Positions 1-11,094 of a stretch of 48,799 nt of DNA are shown in pieces. Under the pieces are notes generated by a model. That model ran no database searches. It had not been told where the DNA came from and saw only the letters and a list, made by a program, of their open reading frames with translations. Origin of the DNA: Xenoacremonium recifei (Eukaryota; Ascomycota; Sordariomycetes; Hypocreales; Nectriaceae); assembly GCA_012184525.1 (NCBI GenBank), contig WOFQ01000110.1:1-48799 (forward strand). The letters are read 5' to 3'. The translations under genes were made by a program, and so were the position numbers. The first letter of the stretch is position 1. Each line of letters starts with the position of its first letter.

Positions 1-356
1 GGAGTGCTTGGGAATTAATAGATTAGTTATATTTAATAGCAGCCCCCTCTAAGAATTATAATTATAATTACCAGGCCCCCTCTAGGAATTATAGTTACAG
101 GTCTTAGGAATTAGAACTATAGTTCCTAGAGCTTTAATGCAGAAATTATAAATAAGTGACAGTTTACAGAGCTAACTGTATTAGTTAAAGTGTTAAGGAA
201 TTTAATTCACCGCTTTAGGCGGGGAAGTACTTTTTTTTTTGAGCCAATAAGAAGGCAGGATTTTCATGCGTCCGTAAGAGTCATGCGTCCCTATCAATTC
301 GTCATGCGTCCCTATCAATTCGTCATGCGTCCCTATCAATTCGTCATGCGTCCCTA
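1..356. other. AT-rich gene-free left edge
   Basis: No credible coding sequence is seen. The first 150 bases are A/T-rich with imperfect repeats of a CCCCTCTA-GGAATTATAG type block around 43-90. A 21-bp tandem array, listed separately, occupies 281-363. The composition differs from the gene-bearing DNA that follows and could be a decayed repeat, but no transposon termini are visible. Confidence 0.6.
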
Positions 357-363
357 TCAATTG
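281..363. repeat. 21-bp tandem repeat, four copies
   Basis: Four head-to-tail copies of a 21-bp unit (TCATGCGTCCCTATCAATTC plus G) start at 281, 302, 323 and 344; the last copy is truncated by one base. A diverged half copy, TCATGCGTCC, sits just upstream at 264. The three full copies are identical, which suggests recent amplification. The array overlaps no convincing gene. Confidence 0.95.
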
Positions 364-788
364 CCTTTACACTTATGTTGCGTGTTATTCTCCTTAATAC
401 TCCTGAATCCAAAACAACCATTTCCATCAGTCTCCCAGAAAATCCCTGGGATGTGGAAATGATTTGTTAGGCTGACTAGCTGCGGCCGTGGTACTTGCCC
501 ATGTTGGATGTACCTTTGCTGGAGATTAGTGATGAGTTCACACATTATCAAGTCGAGGACCTGAACGTACAAAATCCGCACACGCGATGATCGCATAGGG
601 GTCTCGCTTTCTCCAGATAAAAATTGATCAAGCGTCGGATGGGAATAAGGGAATTGTGAGTCGACGACTTCTACTGCCTCAGCTGCCTCGGCTACTTGGT
701 CGTTTCCTGCGTACACATTAAGTAGTTGATTGATCCGTTGCTCCTTATCTAAAAAGAGATTTGTTTTTAGACCGGTATCAGCCGTCAT
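357..788 (-). CDS. Hypothetical protein, 143 aa (weak call)
   Basis: An ATG-initiated ORF of 143 codons with a hydrophilic, protein-like composition (charged N-terminal half, an alanine/glutamate-rich stretch near residues 33-40). I recognise no family. The C-terminal 40 residues may be intronic read-through, because a potential donor (GTACAT) follows the LQQR codons, so the true protein may be shorter or continue in an unseen exon. Its 3' end runs into the tandem repeat. It may be real, a remnant of a longer gene, or chance coding. No neighbouring gene supports a function. Confidence 0.3.
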   Translation of the reverse strand: MTADTGLKTNLFLDKEQRINQLLNVYAGNDQVAEAAEAVEVVDSQFPYSHPTLDQFLSGESETPMRSSRVRILYVQVLDLIMCELITNLQQRYIQHGQVPRPQLVSLTNHFHIPGIFWETDGNGCFGFRSIKENNTQHKCKGN

Positions 789-1614
789 GGTGAGCTACAA
801 GTTGCTAATATTGAGTAGTGGACGGATTTGTGAATTTCTCGTTCTTCCGCAATGCACTAACCTTGGGAGGATCATATATCGTGGCACTTATGTTATTAAA
901 CATTTACAAGAAACGAATAGATGACAAGAGCATATTAATAAATACACCTAGACAACGCACCTCACGCCCATTCTCAAAGAGAATGAGGCATTTTATCTGC
1001 ATCCACACCGTACATCTGACACCGGGTCCGCTTGTGCATAAATGATAACCATTTTCGAGTTGACTCGTCGAGTGAGGGGATGTCACTTCTGGGCAGGTAA
1101 CGCCCTACAGGCTCTATTGGTGTCCAACCTGTTGACACACGACTGTTGATGGCTGATAAGTAAAGCAATTTGTTACAAGGCAGAAGAAGACTAAGTAGTA
1201 TTTATTCCAAACCAAATATAATTCTCAATGAAACCTTTCTTCGTTGGTTCTTGTTCTGGCTCGCCTGCCCAATCTTCATTAACCTGCTCTATTTCCCGCT
1301 TGCTTTTAGGATGATGCATATCTGCTAAAAGTGGTCTGTTATTGAAACAGTGACTACCAAATATAAATAAGGGTAATATGTTCATTATATTCATTCGCAA
1401 TCTCACTCCTAGAAGGCAGCTAGAGTTGCCTTATATAGATATTCTGTACTTTGTTGCAGCGTCCTTTCAATTAAGCCGCCGAGCCTTCGCCATAATAGTA
1501 TTCTGTCCGCTGACAATGCCGCTCTGTCTTGGTCTTAACACGCCTCAATAACCGCCTATTGGTCGAGGCCTAGAAGCATGACAAAGTGATGTATCATTGG
1601 GACATCTTTCACGA
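789..1614. other. Intergenic region, no supported gene
   Basis: About 0.8 kb with short ORFs only. One minus-strand ORF ending at 1191 (ATG about 1394, roughly 67 aa, with a charged centre rich in Glu/Lys) is the most protein-like, but it has no recognisable motif. This stretch is downstream of the minus-strand gene that ends at 1615. Confidence 0.5.
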
Positions 1615-3479
1615 TCAGATCGCCACTTGTATCCATCGACCGGGGTCAACGACAAGATGCCTGCCATAGTCGTCGTGTTTGCGTCCCCCAGACCGATAAA
1701 GGCCTGGCCGCAAAAGGAATTTTGTTGCCTGCGCAGACTGCCTCCCACTAGCTACCAGAATTCCGATTGCCCCCTCTCGTTGATTATCTCGGATCTGCCC
1801 CGGCCATGCAACTTGATACCAAGAGTTCTGTCCACAAAGCAACTTGTCCAGCTCTACAGCATTGGATACCAATGTGCGTAACTCGCGCCGGAAAGTCTTC
1901 ATATGGATCTTGGTGCTCAACTCTGCAAAAACCTCTTCGATATCTTCCACAGCTTCCATAATTTGCTCTTCGAGACTGGGCCGAGAGCAAACACTGGACA
2001 CTAGACCAGTCGTCGTGGCTTTCCAGTGATGGAAGTGAAAATCTCGCTGTTCTGAGCCAACGTGCGCCACATCCATCTGCAACATGCGACCTGAAGCTTG
2101 TAAGCATTATCCTAATAAAATACCTCAATACATCACTACCACCTTATAAATGACTTACCTAGCCTCAGTATCCTTCCACTGTGGTTTCCTGCCCATCTCT
2201 TGGGCCCAGTAGCTGCCGAGTCCCCAAATATCAGCGTCATCAGATGGTCCCAAAGAGAAGCTTCAATCAGGGAGATTCGCATCTTTTTGTCTCTCGCCAT
2301 TGACTTGTAATTAGGAGACAGATTATTAAGAATCTCACCCTGTCCTCTAGACCATGCCATCACCGTGGCATCTGTCAGTGTGGTGCTCTTGAAATAGTTG
2401 GCCACAAAGTTAGCCACGTTGTACCCCAGGGTCTGCCAGTCTTTTAAGAGCTCCGATTCTGGTCGGTAAAGGAGCGGTTGACCTGTCATTTCAACCGTTT
2501 TACTCGCCTGCTCGATCATTCGGTTGCGCCACGATTGTACCGTACCTTCTATATCCTTTTCATACTTGTCAAGGTCCATCTGGCGAGCCTTTCTCTCCTC
2601 TTTCAACTCATCTTTGATTCTGGCCAACTCAATGTGATCAACGACTTCATCATCACCCGTAGTCTCCGCGGCCGATATATGTCCCTCCTCTCTGTCGGCC
2701 ATCATAGAACTTTCTCCCCGGTCATCATTGACTTTAGCAGCTTCTAGTTCTCTGATTCTCTGTCCCATTATGTCCATAATGTCTTCCATATCTTTTATCA
2801 GCTTTAATTGCTCATCCGTCCAACCCTTCGTGTTAGATGGGTTTAGTTCTTGAAGCCGGCTTCTTGTGGAATCTTGCAACTTCTTCCAATCGTCTCCAGC
2901 TTCTGGAGAGTCTTCAAGGGGCGATCTCGAGTCCTTGGTCATACCTATGACCAGCGATGTGACTTGGGTTGCCGATACATCTTTTACATGTGCCAAGGTC
3001 GTGGCCTTGAGACCCGATTCCGTATCGCATGTAGCCTGAGTGTCGTTGATTGAAGTTCGGTTTATGCTGTCTGTCATGGTTGATGTAAAAAAGCCCGGGT
3101 TCCCTTTCCGGTTTTGTGATGTATAAAGCTGTCCAGTTCGGAGTCCTCCGTCTTGGGGATTGACTTTCTTGCTTGACGCTCCTTCTAAAAGAAGGTCCGC
3201 GTATCTTTTAAAGCGACTTGTCACTGTCTTCTTAGGGACAGCTTCTGACCTGGGATCAACATTCATGTCGGAGCTGAACTTGCCCTGGTGGCTCATGGAG
3301 CGTCTTCTCTCGGGGCTTTTGACGGTGTGCTGATGCGACCTTTTTCTATTGCGGCTTTCAGAACGACCTCGTGTTTCCGAACGCCCTGGCTCCCGAAGAG
3401 TCTGAGGTAAACGGCCTCGTGTAGTTGGTGGACATTCACGGCCTCCTCGTGCAGTCGAGAAGTTGTGGCGATGGTCCAT
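1615..3479 (-). CDS. Fungal-specific hypothetical protein with coiled coil, 598 aa
   Basis: Two exons, 3479-2159 and 2090-1615, joined over a 68-nt GT-AG intron, give 598 aa in frame. The N-terminal ~130 residues are basic and low complexity (Arg/Ser/Pro rich). The middle (~190-300) is charged and heptad-like, suggesting a coiled coil. The C-terminal third has the helical region and the terminal PGLYRSG-type block that I associate with a family of uncharacterised, lineage-specific proteins common in Aspergillus-like genomes and often recruited by accessory loci. No enzymatic motif is seen. ATG 3479 opens the frame and I see no better start. The function is unknown; a structural or scaffold role would be a guess. 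The gene model is fairly secure because the intron restores the frame exactly. Confidence 0.7.
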
Positions 3480-4290
3480 GGGTCAATGAGACAAATTAAT
3501 ACAACATTTGGCCATGGAAGAAAGGATATTATTAGGAGGAATAACGGATAGCCACAAGAGGGTCGTAGGTTTGTAGCATTGCACCCCAAAAAAACGGAAG
3601 GCTCAAGTGCCCGGCGGGAAGGCCGTCAGACTGGTGGGGTACGTAGTTCAATTTACATAAACCGCTTTGAGTGATGATCAGCTATGGGGAGCCGAGTGGC
3701 CTGATACGAGGGTGAACTTAGTGGACAATATCATGGGGGCCGAGTTATGGAACCTCGACACAACCGCAGAATTTAATGATTGCTCACTTTGTGGTTTAGG
3801 TGGAAGAGCGATCCTGAGCCATGACTTTGAAAGGCTGTATGAGGTCTTCGTAACATAGAGCAAAAGGGAGTAATATAGAAATGAATACGGATTTCTGTCA
3901 TTCACGGTATGGAGTATGGTGCAACATATAGCGCCACCGTCTTGTAAGGTTTTCAGAACCCTCCAACGAGCCGTCTTGTCAAGGAAGACAAATGCGCCGA
4001 TAAATTAAATCTCACGTCAGATACGGGCTAATCCGCCACCTTGCGACCTTCTCCTTCCGTTGGGGCGAATATGCAAGGCGAACGGCGGAGCCTCAACCGC
4101 AAGCCAATATTTGCACATTGGTATCTTGGCAGCTGAAAGCACAGCGCGCCGCATTGCATACGTAGTGATAGATCATTGGGTGATATTTTCAGCTGGCGGT
4201 AAAAAGGCCACGGGACCATGTAATGTGCAAATGCCCTCCAATCAGTTGCCTAGGAATTTCACTCAACTCGCCCGCCCCGGCCGTATCCCG
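3480..4290. other. Intergenic region
   Basis: About 0.8 kb between the promoter side of the coiled-coil gene and the 3' end of the GTPase gene. The ORFs here are short and composition-poor. Nothing beyond presumed promoter and terminator sequence can be supported. Confidence 0.5.
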
Positions 4291-5347
4291 TCACATTCCA
4301 ACCGCTAACTGGACTATTGAAATTGTGACGTTGAGAACGGCGGCTAGAACTGTCGCGGTGCTCCCGATTGCGCCTCTTCCACTCCGGCCCATAGCCTCCC
4401 TGATGCGATGCCGCATGGACATCGCGGGACAAACCTTCATGTCCTCGATGGATTGGTCGATGGACTCCAGGACTCTATCCACTTGAGTCTTCTCCGCAAG
4501 CAGCCTTCGTATCTGATCCCTGTCCTGCGGCTCGGGAGCAGTTTGCCTTAGGCTAATTTCTCTGCTCAACTCATCTGCCTTGTTGCGGTATTTCCTGCTA
4601 TCGTCTACCAGTTGCCGGGCCAGGTCACTCCCCGCAGAGGTCTCGAGCACCGTTAGGCCCTCCTCGAACATCTGCTTTTGTACTCTAAGCACCGCATTCT
4701 TGTTTTCGGCCACCTGCCATAGTAGAGCGTAGGCTGAGTCACTGCTCCCGTTGAATTGGATTACGTACGAGCCCTTGTCCACCATACGGCTCCAATAGTG
4801 GTCCATAAGTTCCTGTTCATGCCTCATAGCTCTGGCGCGGTGTTCATCGCGCAATTTGTTCCACATTGTGGTGACAAATATGACATTTGGGAATGCGTCT
4901 TCCCCGACCAAGGACTCGAAAAGGTTCAAGTACGTCTGTGCTGAACCTGTCATCTTATTATCCGTGATCTTGTGGAGGTAGAGAACTCCTCGAAGCGGCA
5001 CACCGATTTCATACTGGGCTGCTAGGAATTCAGTGATCTCAGCAAGTACTTCGCCATGGGGTCTCTTGGTATCGTCAAAGCCGGGTGTATCAACCACAGT
5101 GACGCTCCGTTCCTTTTCGTCGTCAAGAAATATTTGGACAGCCTGACATTGCTTGGTTTCTGGAGAATCTTCGTCAGTTCATATTAATCAGAACACCGCG
5201 CTCGCACAGCGCATCCTTACCTGAATTAAGTGAATGACCTTCTTGGGCACAGCCCGCTTTCAACTGGTTCAGGAAATAACTCTTCCCAGCCCCGGTAACA
5301 CCAAGAACTAGGATGATTCCTTCGCTAGAAATGTCCTGCTGCACCAT
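4291..5347 (-). CDS. P-loop GTPase, AIG1/septin-like G domain, 334 aa
   Basis: Exons 5347-5221 and 5168-4291, with a 52-nt intron, give 334 aa. Residues 16-23 are a perfect Walker A/G1 motif (GVTGAGKS). Residues 69-75 are the G3 motif DTPGFDD. The G4 region is the degenerate TTMWNK near residue ~135. The intron falls between G1 and switch I. Residues ~220-290 are charged and coiled-coil-like, and the last ~20 residues are hydrophobic, which could be a membrane anchor. This architecture matches fungal proteins annotated as AIG1/IRG-like or '50S ribosome-binding GTPase' domain proteins; cellular roles are unknown. An upstream in-frame stop with no intervening ATG fixes the start. It is divergent from the HSP70-like gene, with 444 bp between start codons, so shared control is plausible. 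Confidence 0.85.
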
Positions 5348-5791
5348 AATCTCTACTCGGGTAGGAGGGAAAGATCTCTCGAGCAGAGAAGTTCAGAAAG
5401 GCGACGTTGGGGAGACTACGAGGAAGGGTTGCGGGAGGATGGATATAGAACCACAGGCCTACACTCTCCCCGCCTGGAGGTATTTATTGTCATTCAGTGA
5501 AATTGGATCACGGTTGGTACGAATTACTCGATTCACCCCTGCTCGACCGACCAGGAGATCGCTTGACAGCCTCAAACCCCACCCTTTGGCCGCAGCGAGG
5601 CACCTCAATAGGCGGACTCTCGGACGCCTTGCCGGAGTCGTCTGAAGCGATTGGATGCGCTATCTGGTGTGCATGCAGGCATCCAGTGCCCACAATGAGC
5701 ACAGTGACTTCTACAATTACTCCGCCCCCCCTCCCTCCCAGTGTCACAGAATTCTTCGCAGATTCGGCGAGATTCTCCCCGTCACCCCAAG
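5348..5791. promoter_or_regulatory. Shared promoter of GTPase and HSP70-like genes
   Basis: 444 bp between two divergent ATGs. I see no clear TATA box and no long repeat. ORFs running through it are read-through from neither gene and look like shadows. The compact head-to-head spacing is the main feature. Confidence 0.5.
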
Positions 5792-8048
5792 ATGCCTGAT
5801 CTATCATATCGGCCAGCTAGTTCTACGCGGCCTTCAGAAACATTTATTGCCATTGGAATAGACTTTGGTACAACGTCAGTTCTAATAGTCTTTTCATCTA
5901 CTCAATATACTTACGAACAGAAAAATCCAGGTTCTCTGGCGTATCATGGACCTTTTCGGAATACCATGACCGAATTTCCCAGATCTCTGAATGGCCTACA
6001 GCGTCTCATCTGAATAAAAATGAAATACAGGTACCGACGCTGTATGATCTCGATTCGGGAAGATGGGGATATCAGATCACAACGGACCAAAATCCCGTGA
6101 AGTGGTTCAAGCTTCTCCTCCTGAGGGATGAAGACTGCAAGCGAGAGGAGATCCGTAACTCGCCGCAGCTTATCGATGCCCGACGGCAATTAGCACAGCA
6201 AAAGCCGCCGATATCGCCAGTCCAAGTTGTCGGTTATTTTCTCCAGAAACTTTGGAATCATACCTACGAGTTTCTGCAGAAAAGACTGGACATTGACAAC
6301 CTTCCAATACGAGTAGCCATCACAGTTCCGGCCATATGGCCACCATATGCACAAAGCGCCATGAGAGAGGCAGCTAGGCTAGCTGGTATCACTGCTAATC
6401 GAGACATCGGTGTCACCGAGCTGGATCTTGTCCAGGAACCCGAGGCTGCGAGCTTATCGACCATGCTAGACCGCAGTCGCTTGCCTGAGATACAGGTAAA
6501 GCTTCTGCCTTCGCTGTTGAGTCACTCTAACATCTTCTAGGAGGGTGATACCTTTGTCGTATGTGATGCTGGAGGCGGTACAGTGGTATGGGTTCCGTCC
6601 TTCTATTAACACCGTAGGTTGATGATACCAATAACTCTTTCAGGATGTCATCAGCTATAGGGTAATATCTGAGCGCCCCTTCAAGCTGGAGGAGTGTGTT
6701 CAGGGAGACGGTAAGAGCTTCTTGTGATTTTAGCAGGAACCCCTGATAACTAACCCTTTCAGGGAAATTGTCCGGTGCTGTGCTGATAGATGATGCTTTC
6801 ACCGCTTATCTCAACAGTAAAAGCAAACTGAAGCTCAAGGCCCTTAGTGAGGCTGAGTATAACAGTTTCTTTCTCGAGGGCTGGGAGAGGGGCGCAAAGC
6901 GAAGCTTTGGGGACTCTGAAGAGCCTTCGCATTTTAACATTCAACTCCCAAGCAAAGCGTATAAGAAGCTGGACCGGATTCGCGCTAAGGATCACTTGGC
7001 AATTTCTAGGTGAGATATTTCACGACGCTTATTATATATAGCTAGAGAGCTGATTCGTGATACGTAACACTTAGGGCCGAAATGAGAAGCTTTTTTGCTC
7101 GATCTGTAACAGGTATTCGCTCCCTAATAAGCGAACAGTGGAAAGGAGTTAAAAAGGCCACCGGAAACCCACCAAAGGTCCGTCAGAGTGGCACTGAGAT
7201 AGAGCGATAAAATTGCTAACATTCCCAAATTTAGAAAATACTCCTCGTCGGAGGTCTGGGGGATTCCCTATATATCCATAATGTTCTCAAGGATCTGTAT
7301 GAGGAAGGTACCGTTCTCCGGCCCCTTGAAGCGTAAGTGACTATATCTCATTCTATTCTTTCCTGGGTATCGACTTATGATTTCATCTCGTCTGTCCAGG
7401 TGGTCGGCTGTCGCTCGTGGTGCTGTGATCCGACTGTTACACAACAAGATGTATGAGATATCAATAGAGAGGCCTCTTACTGAGACCCAGGAAGAGATTC
7501 TCCATAGTCTTCCTAACATTAGTTCACGGAAATCCCGGTATAGTTATGGTATTTTAGTGGAATGTGCTACTAAGACGCTCTCGGATCTTGACCCGGATCT
7601 CGACAAAGTGAGAACCGACGAGGAGGGCATTAAAAGAACACCACGAATGCATTGGTATCTTAAGAAGGCAGGCTATTGCTTTTAACGCTTATATTGAATA
7701 GGGAGGCTAATAACTCCTCAGGGCGAAGACGTTGGCAAGATGTCTCCTGTGCAATTTTCGTACACCAAAACCCATTTCGAGCCAACGCCAAAATGTATAT
7801 TCAACATCAAATACTCATCCTCTGACACTCCTCCAATCAGAGACGATTCAACAGTCATACATCTATGCGAGATTGAATGCGATTGGGACAAGCCTTTTTC
7901 GGAGTGGAAACGGGTCGGCAAGCCGTCTCGAGGAGCTAGAAAACATGAGGATCTTGGATTGACGATGACGTTTGAAGGAGAACCGAAGTGGACAGCTCGG
8001 GTTGGATTGAACAAGAAGCAACATGCAGTAAATGTGACATACATCTGA
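5792..8048 (+). CDS. HSP70-like actin-fold ATPase, 600 aa
   Basis: Nine exons: 5792-5874, 5931-6495, 6541-6585, 6644-6710, 6763-7009, 7075-7177, 7235-7332, 7400-7667, 7722-8048; 600 aa in frame. The actin/HSP70 nucleotide-binding signature is complete: phosphate-1 loop GIDFGTTFSGVSW at residues 22-34, phosphate-2 DAGGGTVDVISY near 225-236, and adenosine motif ILLVGGLGDS near 372-381. It lacks the classical HSP70 substrate-binding domain and EEVD tail, as is usual for the fungal HSPA12-like group of ~560-620 aa. The last intron (7668-7721) has a GC donor; splicing there turns an apparent early stop into the conserved WYLKKGED block. Substrates of this group are unknown. It is divergent from the GTPase. 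Confidence 0.9.
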
Positions 8049-8362
8049 GCCATATACGAGAACGATTATGTGGGAATTTCCTGTACATTAGCCTTATGCC
8101 AGCTTCTACCCACATCGACATTCCACGGCATGCTTATCTCCCTCCACATTCCGGTATGGTGACGGTTCAATTTCACCACATCCCGCTTTGCTTTCCGGAG
8201 CGGCCCCATAATTGCCGAAGCTTACTCCCCCACTCGGATTTGGCAGGACTCTTTCTGACTCTTTACAATCCCAGAGCCTACAACACAAACGACGATCTAC
8301 TCCCAACTCTTATTCATTTTCGCTCACTCCGCCCTCAAGCACATGAGCAAAGAAATTTTACG
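8049..8362. other. Short intergenic region upstream of P450-1
   Basis: 314 bp between the HSP70-like stop and the P450 start codon. A long frame runs through it from 7988, but it overlaps the HSP70 coding end in another frame and has no features of its own. It is probably a terminator plus promoter. Confidence 0.5.
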
Positions 8363-10088
8363 ATGACTCCCTCCATCATGAAGCTTGCTACAATGAAAGA
8401 GAGCGTTACATCTAGTCTTGAACGGAACGAGCTTTTTTCAGGCTTCAATTTCATGCTTGTGATAACTGTCCTCTCACTTGGTTACTTCTTCCTAAACGCA
8501 CGTAAATTCAAATCCTCGTGTCAATCCGGCAACATTCAAGTCTAGATACTAATGCATTATCCGTAGCTTCTACATAAATTGTTCTTTGATCCTCTCAAAC
8601 ACCTTCCTGGCCCTTTCTGGTCTCGATTCACGGGATTCAGTGTCTCCTTTGAAGCATTCAGGGCAAGGCGGGCTCAGGTGGGTTCACAGTATATAGTTAA
8701 CTTTGGATTCTCACCTAACTGAATTCAGGCTTTATCTAAACTACATGAAAAATATGGCCCGGTCGTTCGTATTGGACCGCGTGAAGTGTCAATTGCGGAT
8801 TGGCGACAATACCGCCCCATATACGGAAATCATAAAACGATTGTAAAAGATCCGAAGTTTTATGCCGCGGCGACTTTCGTGGGAAAGAACAACATTTTTC
8901 AAATGACGTACAGTAATCCCTCAACTCCACCAGCAATGTCATAGCAAGTTAACGGTTAGAATGAGCAGCAATGTGGCAGAACACTCTGCTCGACGGCGAT
9001 TAAGTGCTAGCCCATATGCACTAAGTTCTATGACCCGCTTAGAGCCTTTGATCAGAGAGAAGGCCGGCACACTTGTCAAACGTTTAGTCACCGGCGCCTC
9101 AGCTTCCCCTTCAGGAACTGTAAATGCTTTTGAACTGTGCGGACTCTTTAGTTTTGAGGTGGTATGTAAAGCTGGATTTGCTAAAGACTTTCCTGCGGAT
9201 GTTATGGACGACGAAGCCCGGACCACAATGCACTGTATGGACGGAAGTGCGCTGACCTTAATTTTCGATGTCGCATTGCCCTTCCTAAACTCAACCGGTC
9301 TTGGTTGTAAGCTTCCGGGGTTCATCGGAAATTGCTACCGCGATCTAGAATTCTGGAGATTTAAGTCGAGACAAATGGTTGACTGGTTCTTAGAACACGT
9401 CGAGGAAGATGACAGATACCTCCTAACCCCTCTAATTAAAGGCGAAGACAGCTTTCTGGGACGCAAACTGAGCAATGAAGAGCTCGTGGAAGAAGCAATG
9501 GGCATTATGTTCGCCGGCAGCGGGACCACTTCGACAGCGCTGACTTACATGTTGTACGCGCTTTCATGTCCTGAAAATGTCCATATTCAGCGACGGCTAC
9601 GCGAAGAGGTACGAGCTTTGCCAGATGAGGTTATTGCGCTTCGGAACTGTGCCTACGTCAATGCCGTTATCAAAGAGACGTTCCGCTTGTATCCCACAAT
9701 CATTTCTACCCTGCCCCGGATCCTTACGGAACCCTTACAGTCGGGCCGATATCGAATACCAGCAGGAACAGTGGTAGGGATGCAGAATTTTGTTCATCAT
9801 CGCAACACGCTTGTATTTCCCGATCCAGACCGGTTCATCCCAGACCGGTGGTTGAAGAGCAATGACGCCATGGAGGGCTCATTGACAGCTTTTAGCATTG
9901 GGCGAAGAGCATGCATCGGCCAGAACCTCGCTTGGGACGAGTTATATCTGGCTCTGAATGCGATAATGAGATCAGGTATCGAATTACGGTTAGGTTCGGA
10001 GATGAAACCTGGGGAAATGGACATGGAGGATCGTTTTAACACCGCACCAAAAGGACGAAGACTGATGCTAGAAGTAGTGAAGCTTTAA
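8363..10088 (+). CDS. Cytochrome P450 monooxygenase (P450-1), about 517 aa
   Basis: Proposed exons are 8363-8497, 8567-8677, 8729-8907 and 8960-10088 (517 aa). An N-terminal hydrophobic segment (residues ~30-45) would anchor it in the ER, followed by the proline hinge LPGPFW. The I-helix AGSGTT (~residue 326), K-helix ExxR (KETFRLYP), PERF-like DRFIPDRW and the haem loop FSIGRRACIG (Cys ~460) are all intact, so the catalytic core should work with a P450 reductase. The substrate is unknown. The 5' end is uncertain: intron 1 has a good branch site (TACTAAT) and acceptor, but the only in-frame donor is GC (at 8498). The nearby GTAAAT donor at 8502 would frameshift the protein. A conserved gene with a GC-AG intron, or a recently broken 5' end, are both possible. 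Confidence 0.82.
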
Positions 10089-10407
10089 TGAATATTGATG
10101 CAGGATTAAGAAGTCAAGCTTTGAAAGCTATCACCGACTAATCAATCATCGCGCTCCCAAAATATGCTGCACCTCTCTCATTCGTCTACGTCGCACCTAC
10201 TATGCGAGACTTCGTTTACCATTTATATTAATGACTAAATTGAGATTATAGGTCGAATTTTTGAGTATTGCGTCCCAAGCGTCTCATGTAACCCTTGATC
10301 ATACGCCTCAAAAACTAGATCTTGCGGAGAAGTTTATAAGAACATCATTCTATCTACTTCCTACACCTGAGCTTCTCAACCACGCTAACAATAGCGGTCT
10401 TTCCGGG

Positions 10408-10445
<38 letters not shown>

Positions 10446-11094
10446 AGCCATTGGTGTGGCTACCTCATCTAAAGGGCAGAGGTGATGTCACTTACACAAT
10501 CTAGAGAAGGACCCTGGAGAGGTTGAAATCTTATCGGCTTTGTTGCTAGGGATCCTCAAGCAGCTGCTTGAAGATCGGGAGACTTATTCTGCTAAGACGG
10601 GTATGACTGAAATAAACATATTGAATAATAATCTTGAAGTAATTTGAATGACAAGTAATGGAACATATAAGAAATTGGTAAAGATGATCTGCGGGTCGAT
10701 ATCGGGGCACGACTGGACTGCAATCAATTAATGGACGCCTTACTAATATAATATTCTCATCAGTGCTTTCATAAAGAGACAGAATCTTGTGTTCATCAAC
10801 TCGTACTGATTTTGACCTAGGTAAATAGAGCACCACAATGTCTCAAATTTGGGTTACGTTCACAGCGCAGCTCGAAATTTCTACGCAGCATTCAGACTTA
10901 GTGTTTCACTCTCCATGCTCCACTCTTCGTCTTCCGTTTTACAGTTTCTATTAAAATTAGCTTGAACAAATGTAGATCAGAGTTTGGATCCATGTGTTTC
11001 ATAATATCACTGTTATTACTTGAGCGAGTTATTGTCCATACCAGAGGATGCCGTAGAAATAGATAAAGCTTCCGGTGCGAATAGTAAAACTTCT
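10089..11094. other. Intergenic region with long poly(A) tract
   Basis: About 1 kb between P450-1 and the 3' end of the regulator on the other strand. It holds a 36-nt A tract at 10408-10443. Small ORFs, such as one on the minus strand ending at 10546, look non-coding. Nothing else is seen. Confidence 0.5.
10408..10443. repeat. Poly(A) homopolymer, 36 nt
   Basis: An uninterrupted run of A preceded by CCGGG and followed by CTAGCC. This is long for chromosomal DNA. It could mark the 3' tail of a decayed retroposed copy on the plus strand or simple slippage. I see no recognisable retroelement sequence or target-site duplication next to it. Confidence 0.9.

Noticed and set aside
281..363. CRISPR array
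   Set aside because: The repeats are directly adjacent without spacers, and the genome is eukaryotic.
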